Below are positions 44,156 through 51,220 of a stretch of 64,000 bases of DNA, one piece after another. Made by a program: the position numbers and the translations under genes. Below the pieces are notes generated by a model. It had not been told where the DNA came from, searched no databases, and saw only the letters and a program-made list of their open reading frames with translations. The first letter of the stretch is position 1, and every line of letters starts with the position of its first letter. The stretch is from CALNYZ01 sp942490945 (GTDB taxonomy: Bacteria; Pseudomonadota; Gammaproteobacteria; UBA6429; Thiohalophilaceae): the NCBI GenBank assembly GCA_942490945.1, contig CALNYZ010000018.1, forward strand, positions 372,001 to 436,000. Reading direction: 5' to 3'.

Positions 44156-44482
44156 TTACTGAATCGACATTTCCTGAACCAATACCCAGGGTGCCACCAC
44201 CACCGACCAGAACAGGGTATCCTCATCCTGCCATTTTTGCGCATGGCGATCCAGCGCACGCACCATTTGTTGTGTTTCCAGCAGGTTTGCAATAGCGGCC
44301 TTGTCATCGACGACCATTTTGGCTGCGACATCAATCAGGTCAAGTTGTTTGTCAACAACGATCACAACTCCCCTGGCGAAGTATCGTGAAAGCTCCGGCC
44401 AACTGAGTTTACCGGTTTCAAGATTCAGATGCTGTTTGATTGCTTCTGCCACAACCGGCTGTTTATTTTCGTCGTCTGTCAT
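44156..44482 (-). CDS. DUF2288 protein
   Basis: A 108-residue soluble protein of the DUF2288 family, recognised by KLSWPELSRYFARGVVIVV, LDLIDVAAKMVVDDKAAI and the C-terminal FWSVVVAPWVLVQEM. The family is small, conserved in proteobacteria and cyanobacteria, and without assigned function. It lies 12 bases downstream of the exported methyltransferase-like gene on the same strand, so they are probably cotranscribed. Confidence 0.85.
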   Translation of the reverse strand: MTDDENKQPVVAEAIKQHLNLETGKLSWPELSRYFARGVVIVVDKQLDLIDVAAKMVVDDKAAIANLLETQQMVRALDRHAQKWQDEDTLFWSVVVAPWVLVQEMSIQ

Positions 44483-44494
44483 AATGTCAGGCTG

Positions 44495-45172
44495 TTACTG
44501 TTTTGTAAATTCGAGGAAAAAATTTTCAGTTAACAAATCATGTTCACGTAACAATTTGAATCCGGCGCGTGAGACTTCCTTGATGACCTGCTGTTTGTTC
44601 GCACGTGTATGGCCCATTACCCAGTTGGAACTGACTTGCGGGTCCTTGCGAAAATCAATTATAACAAGTCGTCCTCCGGATTTCAGCGCCTGATGGATAC
44701 TTGACAGCATGGTCTGCGGGTACTCGAAGTGGTGGTAGGTATCGGATGTAAAGGCCATGTCAATTGAATTTACCGGTAAATTGACAGAATGTTGTGTATT
44801 AATGATGCCGTCAATATTATGCAGATTTTGTGCATGTGCTGAGCGGATTATATTATCAATAAAGGTTTTGGAAATATCGACCGCATAGACCTTGCCCTGC
44901 GGTACGGCCCTGGCGAACAGGCGTGTAAACAGCCCGGTGCCGGCACCAATATCTGCTATTACATTATCAGGTTTCAACTTTAACGTGCTGACAATCTGCT
45001 TGCGATAGTCATACACTTCGCGGCCATCGCGTTCAAATCGCTCTACCCACGTGTCAAAGTCCGGGTTTAAATAATGCTGATTTATCGTTGGATTAACATT
45101 TTGCTCATCTGCAAAGCTGATGGTAGTAACCAGAATACAGATGCAAGTCAGTGTGAAGCGGCGTATATTCAT
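44495..45172 (-). CDS. Class I SAM-dependent methyltransferase-like protein with signal peptide
   Basis: A 225-residue protein whose first 22 residues are a clear signal peptide (NIRRFTLTCICILVTTISFA). The rest is a Rossmann methyltransferase: motif I VIADIGAGTGLFT, motif II YAVDIS, then FTSDTYHHF and GGRLVIIDF. SAM is not known to be available in the periplasm, so export of an intact methyltransferase is odd; it might bind another ligand or the hydrophobic segment might act as an anchor facing the cytoplasm. An in-frame ATG at 45223 would lengthen the N-terminus and overlap the divergent gene. Related exported methyltransferase-like proteins are annotated in other proteobacteria. Confidence 0.82.
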   Translation of the reverse strand: MNIRRFTLTCICILVTTISFADEQNVNPTINQHYLNPDFDTWVERFERDGREVYDYRKQIVSTLKLKPDNVIADIGAGTGLFTRLFARAVPQGKVYAVDISKTFIDNIIRSAHAQNLHNIDGIINTQHSVNLPVNSIDMAFTSDTYHHFEYPQTMLSSIHQALKSGGRLVIIDFRKDPQVSSNWVMGHTRANKQQVIKEVSRAGFKLLREHDLLTENFFLEFTKQ

Positions 45173-45225
45173 AGTGATTGTTAAGCTCGCGTACTTTATG
45201 TTATCTATATTATAGGATGTCAACT

Positions 45226-46152
45226 ATGCGATGTAGACAAGTATACAGATTATTTACCTGTTTTGTGTTGAGTCTGGGTTTGCAGACTGCGCATGGCGCG
45301 GCATCTATGCCTGGTGAATCCGCTACAGATATAAATACCCGTGAACAATTAAATCCGGATATGAATAAATCGGATCTCAATGAGCAGGGCTTGCGTGGTT
45401 TTCCACTAATGCAAATCTATCCCCGCTATATCGCCGATCCGTACCGCACCACATTCGCGGCCAAATATTTACGAATGAATCGTTCTGATGTACCCGCATC
45501 GGGTGAGCATTACATCAGTTTACGTCTTGGCGGCGCGTTACCGCTAGCGCAATACAACTGGTCGACTATCAAATCACAGCTTGTGCTTGAAGGCGGGTTT
45601 CACGGTTTGTTTGATCAGGATCAGTCAGCTGATAATCTGGGTTGGGAGGGTATTTATGCCTTGTATCTGGCCTTGCGTATTAGTGATACGCTGGCCATGC
45701 GCGCCGGTTATCGACATTTTTCCAGCCATGTCGGTGATGAATATGCCGAGCAAAGTGGACGTGTGCGTATTAACTATACGCGCGAGGAAATGCGTGGCGG
45801 TGTGAACTGGCAGGCACTGCAGGATTTGCAACTGTATTACGATCTTGGTTATGCCTTTACTTTACGTAATAAAAGCAAGCAAAAACATTGGCGACATCAG
45901 TTTGGTTTACAATATGAGTGTCCCGACGCATTTTTTGATTCGACAATAGGCTGGTATGCCGCTGCGGATGTATCTGTATATGAAGAAAATGACTATTCCA
46001 CCAATACAACACTGCAACTGGGTCTGGTAGTACCACGACTGCATCGTGAGTGGCGCTTTTTTGTCGAGTATTATAATGGCAGGACGCAACTGGGTGAATT
46101 CTTTGAGAATAAGGAAAGTTACTACGGCGCAGGTTTCACAATTGATATTTAA
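45226..46152 (+). CDS. DUF1207 family outer-membrane-type protein
   Basis: A protein of about 308 residues with a signal peptide (ending AHGA) and a body of alternating amphipathic strands ending in an aromatic-containing C-terminus (YGAGFTIDI), as in beta-barrels. GFPLMQIYPRYIADPYRTTFAAKY, LRLGGALPL, MRAGYRHFSSHVGDEY and WRFFVEYYNG match DUF1207. No function is known. AGGA is best spaced for the ATG at 45226; ATG 45217 is the alternative. It is divergent from the exported methyltransferase-like gene with only about 50 bases between start codons. Confidence 0.8.
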   Translation: MRCRQVYRLFTCFVLSLGLQTAHGAASMPGESATDINTREQLNPDMNKSDLNEQGLRGFPLMQIYPRYIADPYRTTFAAKYLRMNRSDVPASGEHYISLRLGGALPLAQYNWSTIKSQLVLEGGFHGLFDQDQSADNLGWEGIYALYLALRISDTLAMRAGYRHFSSHVGDEYAEQSGRVRINYTREEMRGGVNWQALQDLQLYYDLGYAFTLRNKSKQKHWRHQFGLQYECPDAFFDSTIGWYAAADVSVYEENDYSTNTTLQLGLVVPRLHREWRFFVEYYNGRTQLGEFFENKESYYGAGFTIDI

Positions 46153-46269
46153 ACTGACAACAGAAATTAATTTGCTGAATGTAATTTAGCGTACATAAAG
46201 CATCACATCATCGGTATAAGCTATTATGAAGTCAGCACACAAATTAGTAATTATGAAAGCCACGTATTT

Positions 46270-46719
46270 ATGAAAACCCGGACTCAACAAATACAGCCCG
46301 AATTTTACCGCCAGTTTCGTGGCAGTTTCACAGGGATTCTGAAATGGGATCAACTCGGTCAATTCTGGGATGTGCTAAAAAGCAAAGCCGATGCTGGCTG
46401 GTATATTTATGCCATGGGTGAAGCCGTGCCACAACAGGTCGCGACGGCGGAACAGGTGAATCACTTTATCATTGAGATTGATGCGCTGTTACGTAAGGAA
46501 CATCAGGAAGATTATTGCGGTATCGTTTATGTGGATGACAAAGCAGACCCGAGTTTTATAAAAATTTACGATCCGAATAATCTCGGCGTGGTGTGTGGCT
46601 TTAGTGATAATCCACCTTTGCCGGGCTGGACGCTTTCACTTATTCGGCCTGAACAGCTGGATGAAAACACTTTTCTGAGCCAGTCGCGTAAACGCTGGTG
46701 GCGCCGCTTATTCAGCTAA
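46270..46719 (+). CDS. Conserved hypothetical protein, 149 residues
   Basis: I do not recognise this family by name. The protein is soluble and mixed alpha/beta, starting KTRTQQIQPEFYRQFRGSFTGILKWDQLGQFWDVL and ending with an arginine/tryptophan-rich tail (SQSRKRWWRRLFS). YCGIVYVDDKADPSFIKIYDPNNLGVVCG forms the centre, with two cysteines. It starts 117 bases after the DUF1207 gene and converges on the Gly-rich protein with 11 bases between stops. Codon use looks like its neighbours and the frame is clean, so I regard it as a real gene. Confidence 0.72.
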   Translation: MKTRTQQIQPEFYRQFRGSFTGILKWDQLGQFWDVLKSKADAGWYIYAMGEAVPQQVATAEQVNHFIIEIDALLRKEHQEDYCGIVYVDDKADPSFIKIYDPNNLGVVCGFSDNPPLPGWTLSLIRPEQLDENTFLSQSRKRWWRRLFS

Positions 46720-46730
46720 GGCTAATCAGC

Positions 46731-47141
46731 TCAAGGCAGTTTAAACCCGCCGCCACCGCCCAGGCCACCTAATCCATCCATGCCGCCACCTTGTCCTGGC
46801 ACCACAATTGATGAGGCTTGTTGACGCTGATATTCCTTGGCTTCTTCGATAGTGCGTTCGACGGCCTGTTGTGCAGCCGGGCCAAATTTTTCGCAGGCTT
46901 CGGCAAGCGACTGCGCCTCAATTTCAAATGTGAGCGGAACCGGGCCCATACCCGTCATCATTTGCGCCTGGCCAACAAAGATGCTGTCGCGGCTGCTGTC
47001 ATCTTCACCTGCAGCAGTAACGGGAATCAGGCAGCGAATGGAGCCAATTTTCTGGTCGGTGTAACTTTCGTCGCGGTATAAATTATTGGTGTCAATTTTC
47101 ATACTGGCAATTTGCGCAGTGTCGGATTGTCTGTCTGGCAT
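46731..47141 (-). CDS. Conserved hypothetical protein with Gly-rich C-terminus
   Basis: A 136-residue protein of unknown function. The core has beta strands (KIGSIRCLIPV, IFVGQAQMM, GPVPLTFEIEAQS) and a helix AEACEKFGPAAQQAVERTIEEAKEY, then a low-complexity tail GQGGGMDGLGGLGGGGGFKLP. There is no signal peptide. An internal ATG (MKIDTNN, at 47102) would give a shorter form. It lies opposite the DsrC/TusE gene, divergent across a 244-base gap. Confidence 0.68.
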   Translation of the reverse strand: MPDRQSDTAQIASMKIDTNNLYRDESYTDQKIGSIRCLIPVTAAGEDDSSRDSIFVGQAQMMTGMGPVPLTFEIEAQSLAEACEKFGPAAQQAVERTIEEAKEYQRQQASSIVVPGQGGGMDGLGGLGGGGGFKLP

Positions 47142-47316
47142 AAGGTATTCCGTAGGCTATTGCAATGAGTCGCAACCATAACCGATCAGGCAGTAATTTT
47201 CATCCGCAGGGTGGTTTTGATTTCTTTAAAGGTAAGAAATTGGCAGGAAATGACGTAATATATCCATTATTTTTATCTAAATAGTTGATAATAAGGTAAA
47301 TATATTTTATGACCGA

Positions 47317-47341
47317 ATACTTGATATGATTAGTCGGGAAT
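47317..47341 (+). promoter_or_regulatory. Possible IscR/Rrf2-type operator upstream of the DsrC/TusE-like gene
   Basis: A 25-base stretch starting ATACTTGA and ending TAGTCGGGAAT agrees by eye with about 20 of 25 positions of the published IscR type-I consensus, mainly in the outer parts. It overlaps a possible -35 element TTGATA. The inner half-site differs, so this is only a candidate. Confidence 0.25.
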
Positions 47342-47385
47342 CATACATTATAGACATCCACTAGTAATAAAATGAGGTAACAAAA

Positions 47386-47679
47386 ATGGCACTACCAGAA
47401 CGTGATGGCGATGGATATTTAGTAGATATGAATGGCTGGAGTCCGGAAATCGGGCGAGAAATGGCAAAAATCGACGGTGTCGAACTTGATGACACGAAAT
47501 GGGAGCATATTCTCAAGGCCCGTGAATATTATGAAGAATTCGCTGTGGTTCCGCCGATTCGCAAGTTTTCCAAGTATGTCGGCGCAGATCAGAAAGAAAT
47601 GTTTAAAATGTGGATGACTGGTCCAATGAAGCCTATTACCAAGTACGGCGGGTTACCCAAGCCAACCGGTTGTGTGTAA
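47386..47679 (+). CDS. DsrC/TusE-family sulfur carrier protein with a single C-terminal cysteine
   Basis: A 97-residue protein of the DsrC/TusE/RspA family. It ends GGLPKPTGCV, the family's invariant C-terminal arm whose penultimate Cys carries sulfur. The second cysteine of true DsrC, ten residues earlier, is absent (the region reads MKPITKYGGL). It therefore cannot form the DsrC trisulfide and is more like TusE, which relays sulfur for tRNA 2-thiouridine, or a regulatory homologue. It is somewhat shorter than typical DsrC. GAGGTAAC precedes the ATG. No tusBCD or dsrAB genes are in the window. Confidence 0.92.
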   Translation: MALPERDGDGYLVDMNGWSPEIGREMAKIDGVELDDTKWEHILKAREYYEEFAVVPPIRKFSKYVGADQKEMFKMWMTGPMKPITKYGGLPKPTGCV

Positions 47680-47865
47680 TTATTTAACTGATTTGTAACA
47701 AATTTTGTTTAATATCATGTTTTCGTACCTGACGATTAATCGAAAATATTAATCGTCACAATCGAAATATTTGGATTTACAATCATCCACCTGCTCGTAT
47801 ATATAGTCACTATGTGACCGGCGTACGGCGCTAGTTTTTGAGTTCTGATTTAGCTTGAGGGTTTA

Positions 47866-48063
47866 ATGATGGATACAGATCTTGATGATGACATGATAGA
47901 TGGCTCTGAAGACAGTATTGATATGTTTATTGATGCAGTCGAAACAATACGTTTAGACAAACCTGAAAATATCCACACTCTTGATGCCAAGCGTCGTCTG
48001 GAAATATTTCTGGAAGAACGCCGTTTGCAAAAAGAACTTGCGGAAGATTATAACTATATCTAA
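47866..48063 (+). CDS. Small acidic protein, PA3496-like
   Basis: A 65-residue protein with an Asp-rich N-terminus (TDLDDDMIDGSEDSID) and a C-terminal helix DAKRRLEIFLEERRLQKELAEDY. The pattern of an acidic head and a basic/acidic RRLE..LEERRL helix fits the PA3496-like family found in Pseudomonas and relatives, suggested to affect the envelope. GAGGG lies 5 bases before the ATG. The intergenic region upstream (47680-47865) holds no other gene. Confidence 0.72.
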   Translation: MMDTDLDDDMIDGSEDSIDMFIDAVETIRLDKPENIHTLDAKRRLEIFLEERRLQKELAEDYNYI

Positions 48064-48077
48064 ATCGTAAAATAACG

Positions 48078-48105
48078 TTGCGGGGTGATGTTCATCACCC
48101 CGCAA
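48078..48105. terminator. Hairpin between convergent genes, likely terminator
   Basis: Perfect 12-bp stem TTGCGGGGTGAT/ATCACCCCGCAA with loop GTTC. The T-run is poor on both sides, but the strong stem between two convergent stop codons supports termination or mRNA 3' end protection. Confidence 0.7.
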
Positions 48106-48134
48106 TCTGTTACCTGTCTTTATATTATTACCGA

Positions 48135-49850
48135 TCAGCTTTTGTCGCGGAGTAATTGCTCAACCTGTCTCGCCAGTGTGACAAAATCCTTGCGATAGTT
48201 TTCCTTGTCTTCACCCAGCGCAGCAGTAGCGCGTGTAATGACATTGTGAATATTTGCATTTGCCTTGAAGGGGGAATCGCGTAACACCAGGCCAATCTCA
48301 GCTACCGCAGCAGCAAAGCGGATGTTGGTTGACGCAGCGGTTTTTGCGAGTGTATCGAGGTACGGCACACTGATACTGATTAAACGACTGTTGTGTTCAT
48401 CAGGATTTTTATAACGCAGACGTACCGACATCAAATCTTTTGCCTTATGTTGTAGTACATCGGTTTTTACAAAATCGAGCTGATCCGTTGTTACTTTATT
48501 TTTATCATTAGGTACGATTTCATATAACGCAGTAACCGTGTGTGCCACGCCGATTTCACCGGCATCTTTTTTATCATTATTAAAATCTTCGCGTTGCAAC
48601 ATACGATTCTCATAACCAATCAGGCGATACTCTTTAACGTGACGAGGATTAAATTGCAGCTGAATTTTTACATCCTTGGCGATGGTATAGAGTGTGCCGG
48701 CCATCTGGTTAACCAGCACTTTTTTTGCTTCCTGTAAAGAATCGATATAGGAATAATTTCCGTTACCCTTGTCAGCCAGAGTTTCGGCAATCGTATCATT
48801 ATAGTTGCCATGTCCAAAACCGAGTACGGAAAGGAACACGCCCTGTTTTGCCTTGTCGGCAATGAGTCGTTGCAGATCGGTCGTGGAACGCGTGCCAACA
48901 TTAAAATCACCATCGGTAGCGATGATGACACGGTTATTGCCTTCACGCAGAAAATTTTGCTGCGCTATTTGATAGGCCAGCTTTATGCCTGCTGCGCCTG
49001 CCGTCGAGCCACCCGCCTGCAAATTTTGTAAAGACTCAATGATGCTGCGTTTATCGGTACCCGGTGTGGAGGGTAATACCATGCCTGCGGCACCGGCATA
49101 AACTACGATGGCGACACGATCCTTGTCGCGTAAATTTTGTGTCAGGGTAATCATGGCGGATTTGACCAGTTGTAAGTCATCATGCATGGAACCCGACACG
49201 TCGATTAAAAATACCAGATTGGATGGTGGCATGTCCTCAGTAGCAATGCGTTTGCCTTGCAGGCCGATTTGTACCAGCCTGTTTTGCGGGTTCCACGGGC
49301 ATGTCGCGACTTCGGTAGCCACAGAAAATGGCTGACCATCAGCAGGCTGAGGGTAGTCATAGTTAAAGTAATTGATCAGCTCTTCGATGCGCACCGCATC
49401 TTTCATCGGTAGACGACCGGACTGGATAAAACGCCGTACATTACTGTAGGCAGCTGTATCAACGTCAATCGAGAACGTGGACACCGGATGCGCCAGGGTC
49501 GGTTGGAAAGCATTTTCATGGATTTGCTGGTAGGTTTCCTGATTTAGCTCTGGATTTACGCGTGAATATAAATCAGTAGCAGACTGATTAGCGACGTTAC
49601 CGGCGTGGAGGGCCATTTTTTCTTCCAGTCTGGCTGGGACGCCGTGATACTGCCCAACACGCAGTTTATCGGCTTCTTCTTTGGATTTGGCCCGTACCAC
49701 GCTTGCAGGCGAAGCAGGCTGTTGGATTACCACATCGCCGCGTATTTCGTTTTGTCCACATGCGCTGATGCTGCCAAGCAGTATGCCCAGACTCGCGTAG
49801 CCGGCGTAGCGTATTGATTTTAATGAGGTTATTGTATTTATATTTAACAT
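48135..49850 (-). CDS. YfbK-like VWA-domain lipoprotein
   Basis: A 571-residue lipoprotein (lipobox ISAC). It has the YfbK layout: an N-terminal linker, a VWF-N region (HPVSTFSIDVDTAAYSNVRRFI), a von Willebrand A domain from about 210 with MIDAS motif LIDVSGSM, IIATDGDFNVG, and a C-terminal DUF3520 domain (about 400-560). Function is unknown; such proteins bind partners through a metal ion. AGGAG precedes the ATG. It is divergent from the DUF6502 gene across two tandem palindromes that may control both. Confidence 0.92.
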   Translation of the reverse strand: MLNINTITSLKSIRYAGYASLGILLGSISACGQNEIRGDVVIQQPASPASVVRAKSKEEADKLRVGQYHGVPARLEEKMALHAGNVANQSATDLYSRVNPELNQETYQQIHENAFQPTLAHPVSTFSIDVDTAAYSNVRRFIQSGRLPMKDAVRIEELINYFNYDYPQPADGQPFSVATEVATCPWNPQNRLVQIGLQGKRIATEDMPPSNLVFLIDVSGSMHDDLQLVKSAMITLTQNLRDKDRVAIVVYAGAAGMVLPSTPGTDKRSIIESLQNLQAGGSTAGAAGIKLAYQIAQQNFLREGNNRVIIATDGDFNVGTRSTTDLQRLIADKAKQGVFLSVLGFGHGNYNDTIAETLADKGNGNYSYIDSLQEAKKVLVNQMAGTLYTIAKDVKIQLQFNPRHVKEYRLIGYENRMLQREDFNNDKKDAGEIGVAHTVTALYEIVPNDKNKVTTDQLDFVKTDVLQHKAKDLMSVRLRYKNPDEHNSRLISISVPYLDTLAKTAASTNIRFAAAVAEIGLVLRDSPFKANANIHNVITRATAALGEDKENYRKDFVTLARQVEQLLRDKS

Positions 49851-49882
49851 AATATATCTCCTGATAATCTTGTATTGTTACT

Positions 49883-49926
49883 AATGGGAATATTTTCCCA
49901 TTTACTAATGGGAATAATATCCCATT
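49883..49926. promoter_or_regulatory. Two tandem palindromic operators
   Basis: AATGGGAATATTTTCCCATT (49883-49902) and AATGGGAATAATATCCCATT (49907-49926), two near-identical 20-bp palindromes with start-to-start spacing of 24 bp. They sit between the divergent YfbK-like and DUF6502 start codons, as expected for a dimeric repressor or activator binding two sites. The cognate regulator is unknown. Confidence 0.65.
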
Positions 49927-49973
49927 ATTTTGTCCTGTCAAGCCCAAAGCGTGATATGCTTGGATAAATCCTT

Positions 49974-50804
49974 ATGAATAGAGCCCCTATGAGTACTGAC
50001 CCGTCAACTTCTGTTCTTACCCAGGCATTACGCCAGTTATTGCGCCCGCTGGTGCGTATCCTGCTGCGGCAGGGCATTGCGTTTGATTCGGTGAGCGAAG
50101 TGCTCAAGCAGGCGTACGTCGATGTCGCGGAGAAAGAGTTTGGCCTGGCGGGTAAAAAACAGACCGTGTCACGCATATCTACCATAACGGGACTAACGCG
50201 CAAGGAAGTCACGCGTATTCAGCAACTCGACGAACTGGACCTGGCGGTATTAAACCAACAGTTCAATCGCGCCGCGCGTGTCATCATGGGCTGGATTTCG
50301 GATGCCAACTTTACCGATAGTCAGCAGCAACCACTCGCTTTACGCCTCGATGCGGGCCCGCAAAGTTTTAATGAGCTGGTGAAACGCTACAGTGGCGACA
50401 TTCCACCGGGCGCCATTGCCGATGAGCTGTTGCGCGTCGGGGCGATCGAACAAACACAGGACGGTAAAGTCAGGCTGGTACAACGTGCCTATGTACCGCA
50501 ACTCGACATTAGTGAAAAACTGAAAATACTCGGCAGCGATGTCAGTGATTTAATTAACACGATTGATCACAACATCAATGATACACCTACTGCCCACTTT
50601 CAGCGCAAGGTTTGTTACAACGCCATTCCACAACAGCTTTTACCAGAGCTCAAACTGAGACTTGCCGACATCGCACAACAAAGTCTTGAGCAAATGAATA
50701 CCTTGATGTGTGAACACGACAGTGATTGTAACAAGTCGTTGGCAAAGGGAGACCGTCGTGCCGGAATCGGCATTTACTATTTTGAAAACGAGACAGACAA
50801 ATGA
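49974..50804 (+). CDS. DUF6502 family protein
   Basis: A 276-residue soluble protein of the DUF6502 family: QALRQLLRPLVRILLRQGIAFDSVSEVLKQAYVDVA, then KQTVSRISTITGLTRKEVTRI, which looks like a helix-turn-helix, and a central SFNELVKRYSGDIPPGAIADELLRVGAIE segment that looks like a second winged-helix element. This suggests a DNA-binding role, possibly at the palindromes just upstream, although no function is established. Its stop codon overlaps the start of the downstream lipoprotein gene (ATGA). ATG 49989 (MSTDPST) is an alternative start. Confidence 0.82.
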   Translation: MNRAPMSTDPSTSVLTQALRQLLRPLVRILLRQGIAFDSVSEVLKQAYVDVAEKEFGLAGKKQTVSRISTITGLTRKEVTRIQQLDELDLAVLNQQFNRAARVIMGWISDANFTDSQQQPLALRLDAGPQSFNELVKRYSGDIPPGAIADELLRVGAIEQTQDGKVRLVQRAYVPQLDISEKLKILGSDVSDLINTIDHNINDTPTAHFQRKVCYNAIPQQLLPELKLRLADIAQQSLEQMNTLMCEHDSDCNKSLAKGDRRAGIGIYYFENETDK

Positions 50805-51217
50805 TTATTTTAAAAACCCGGGTTCGTGTTTTCCTGTTGATTGCTCTGGCATGCATTATCTATGCATGTGCATCGATATCAAGAGAAGTCGCGACACCTG
50901 CAGAAACCGACAGCAAACCGCCTACACCTGATTTGCCGGCTTCGGTTGTTGCGCCAGAATCAGCACGGCAAAAAAACAAACGCCAGCGCTCTGAAAAGGA
51001 TGCAGTACCGAAAAGTGTACTGGAACAAAAAAAAATCGGCCACCAGGATAACTATGGAAACTCATCAGAGGAACGTACGGCGCCTGCCGCAGCACCGTTA
51101 ATGAAAGAATCGGTCGTGCCGAAGCGTGAAATGCTGGAGGAAGGCGGGATAGGTGGTACCGGTAATACAGATTGTGCAGATAACACCATTAAACCGGGAT
51201 GCAGTAAAACTTATTAA
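50801..51217 (+). CDS. Small lipoprotein with GIGGTG motif
   Basis: A 138-residue protein with a lipobox (IYAC, Cys near 23), a disordered Pro/Lys/Glu-rich stretch and a conserved end EEGGIGGTGNTDCADNTIKPGC. The GIGGTG motif is seen in exported proteins that accompany DUF6502 genes in gammaproteobacteria, but its role is unknown. The two cysteines at the end may form a disulfide. It overlaps the DUF6502 gene by four bases and is surely cotranscribed. Confidence 0.75.
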   Translation: MIILKTRVRVFLLIALACIIYACASISREVATPAETDSKPPTPDLPASVVAPESARQKNKRQRSEKDAVPKSVLEQKKIGHQDNYGNSSEERTAPAAAPLMKESVVPKREMLEEGGIGGTGNTDCADNTIKPGCSKTY

Positions 51218-51220
51218 ATG

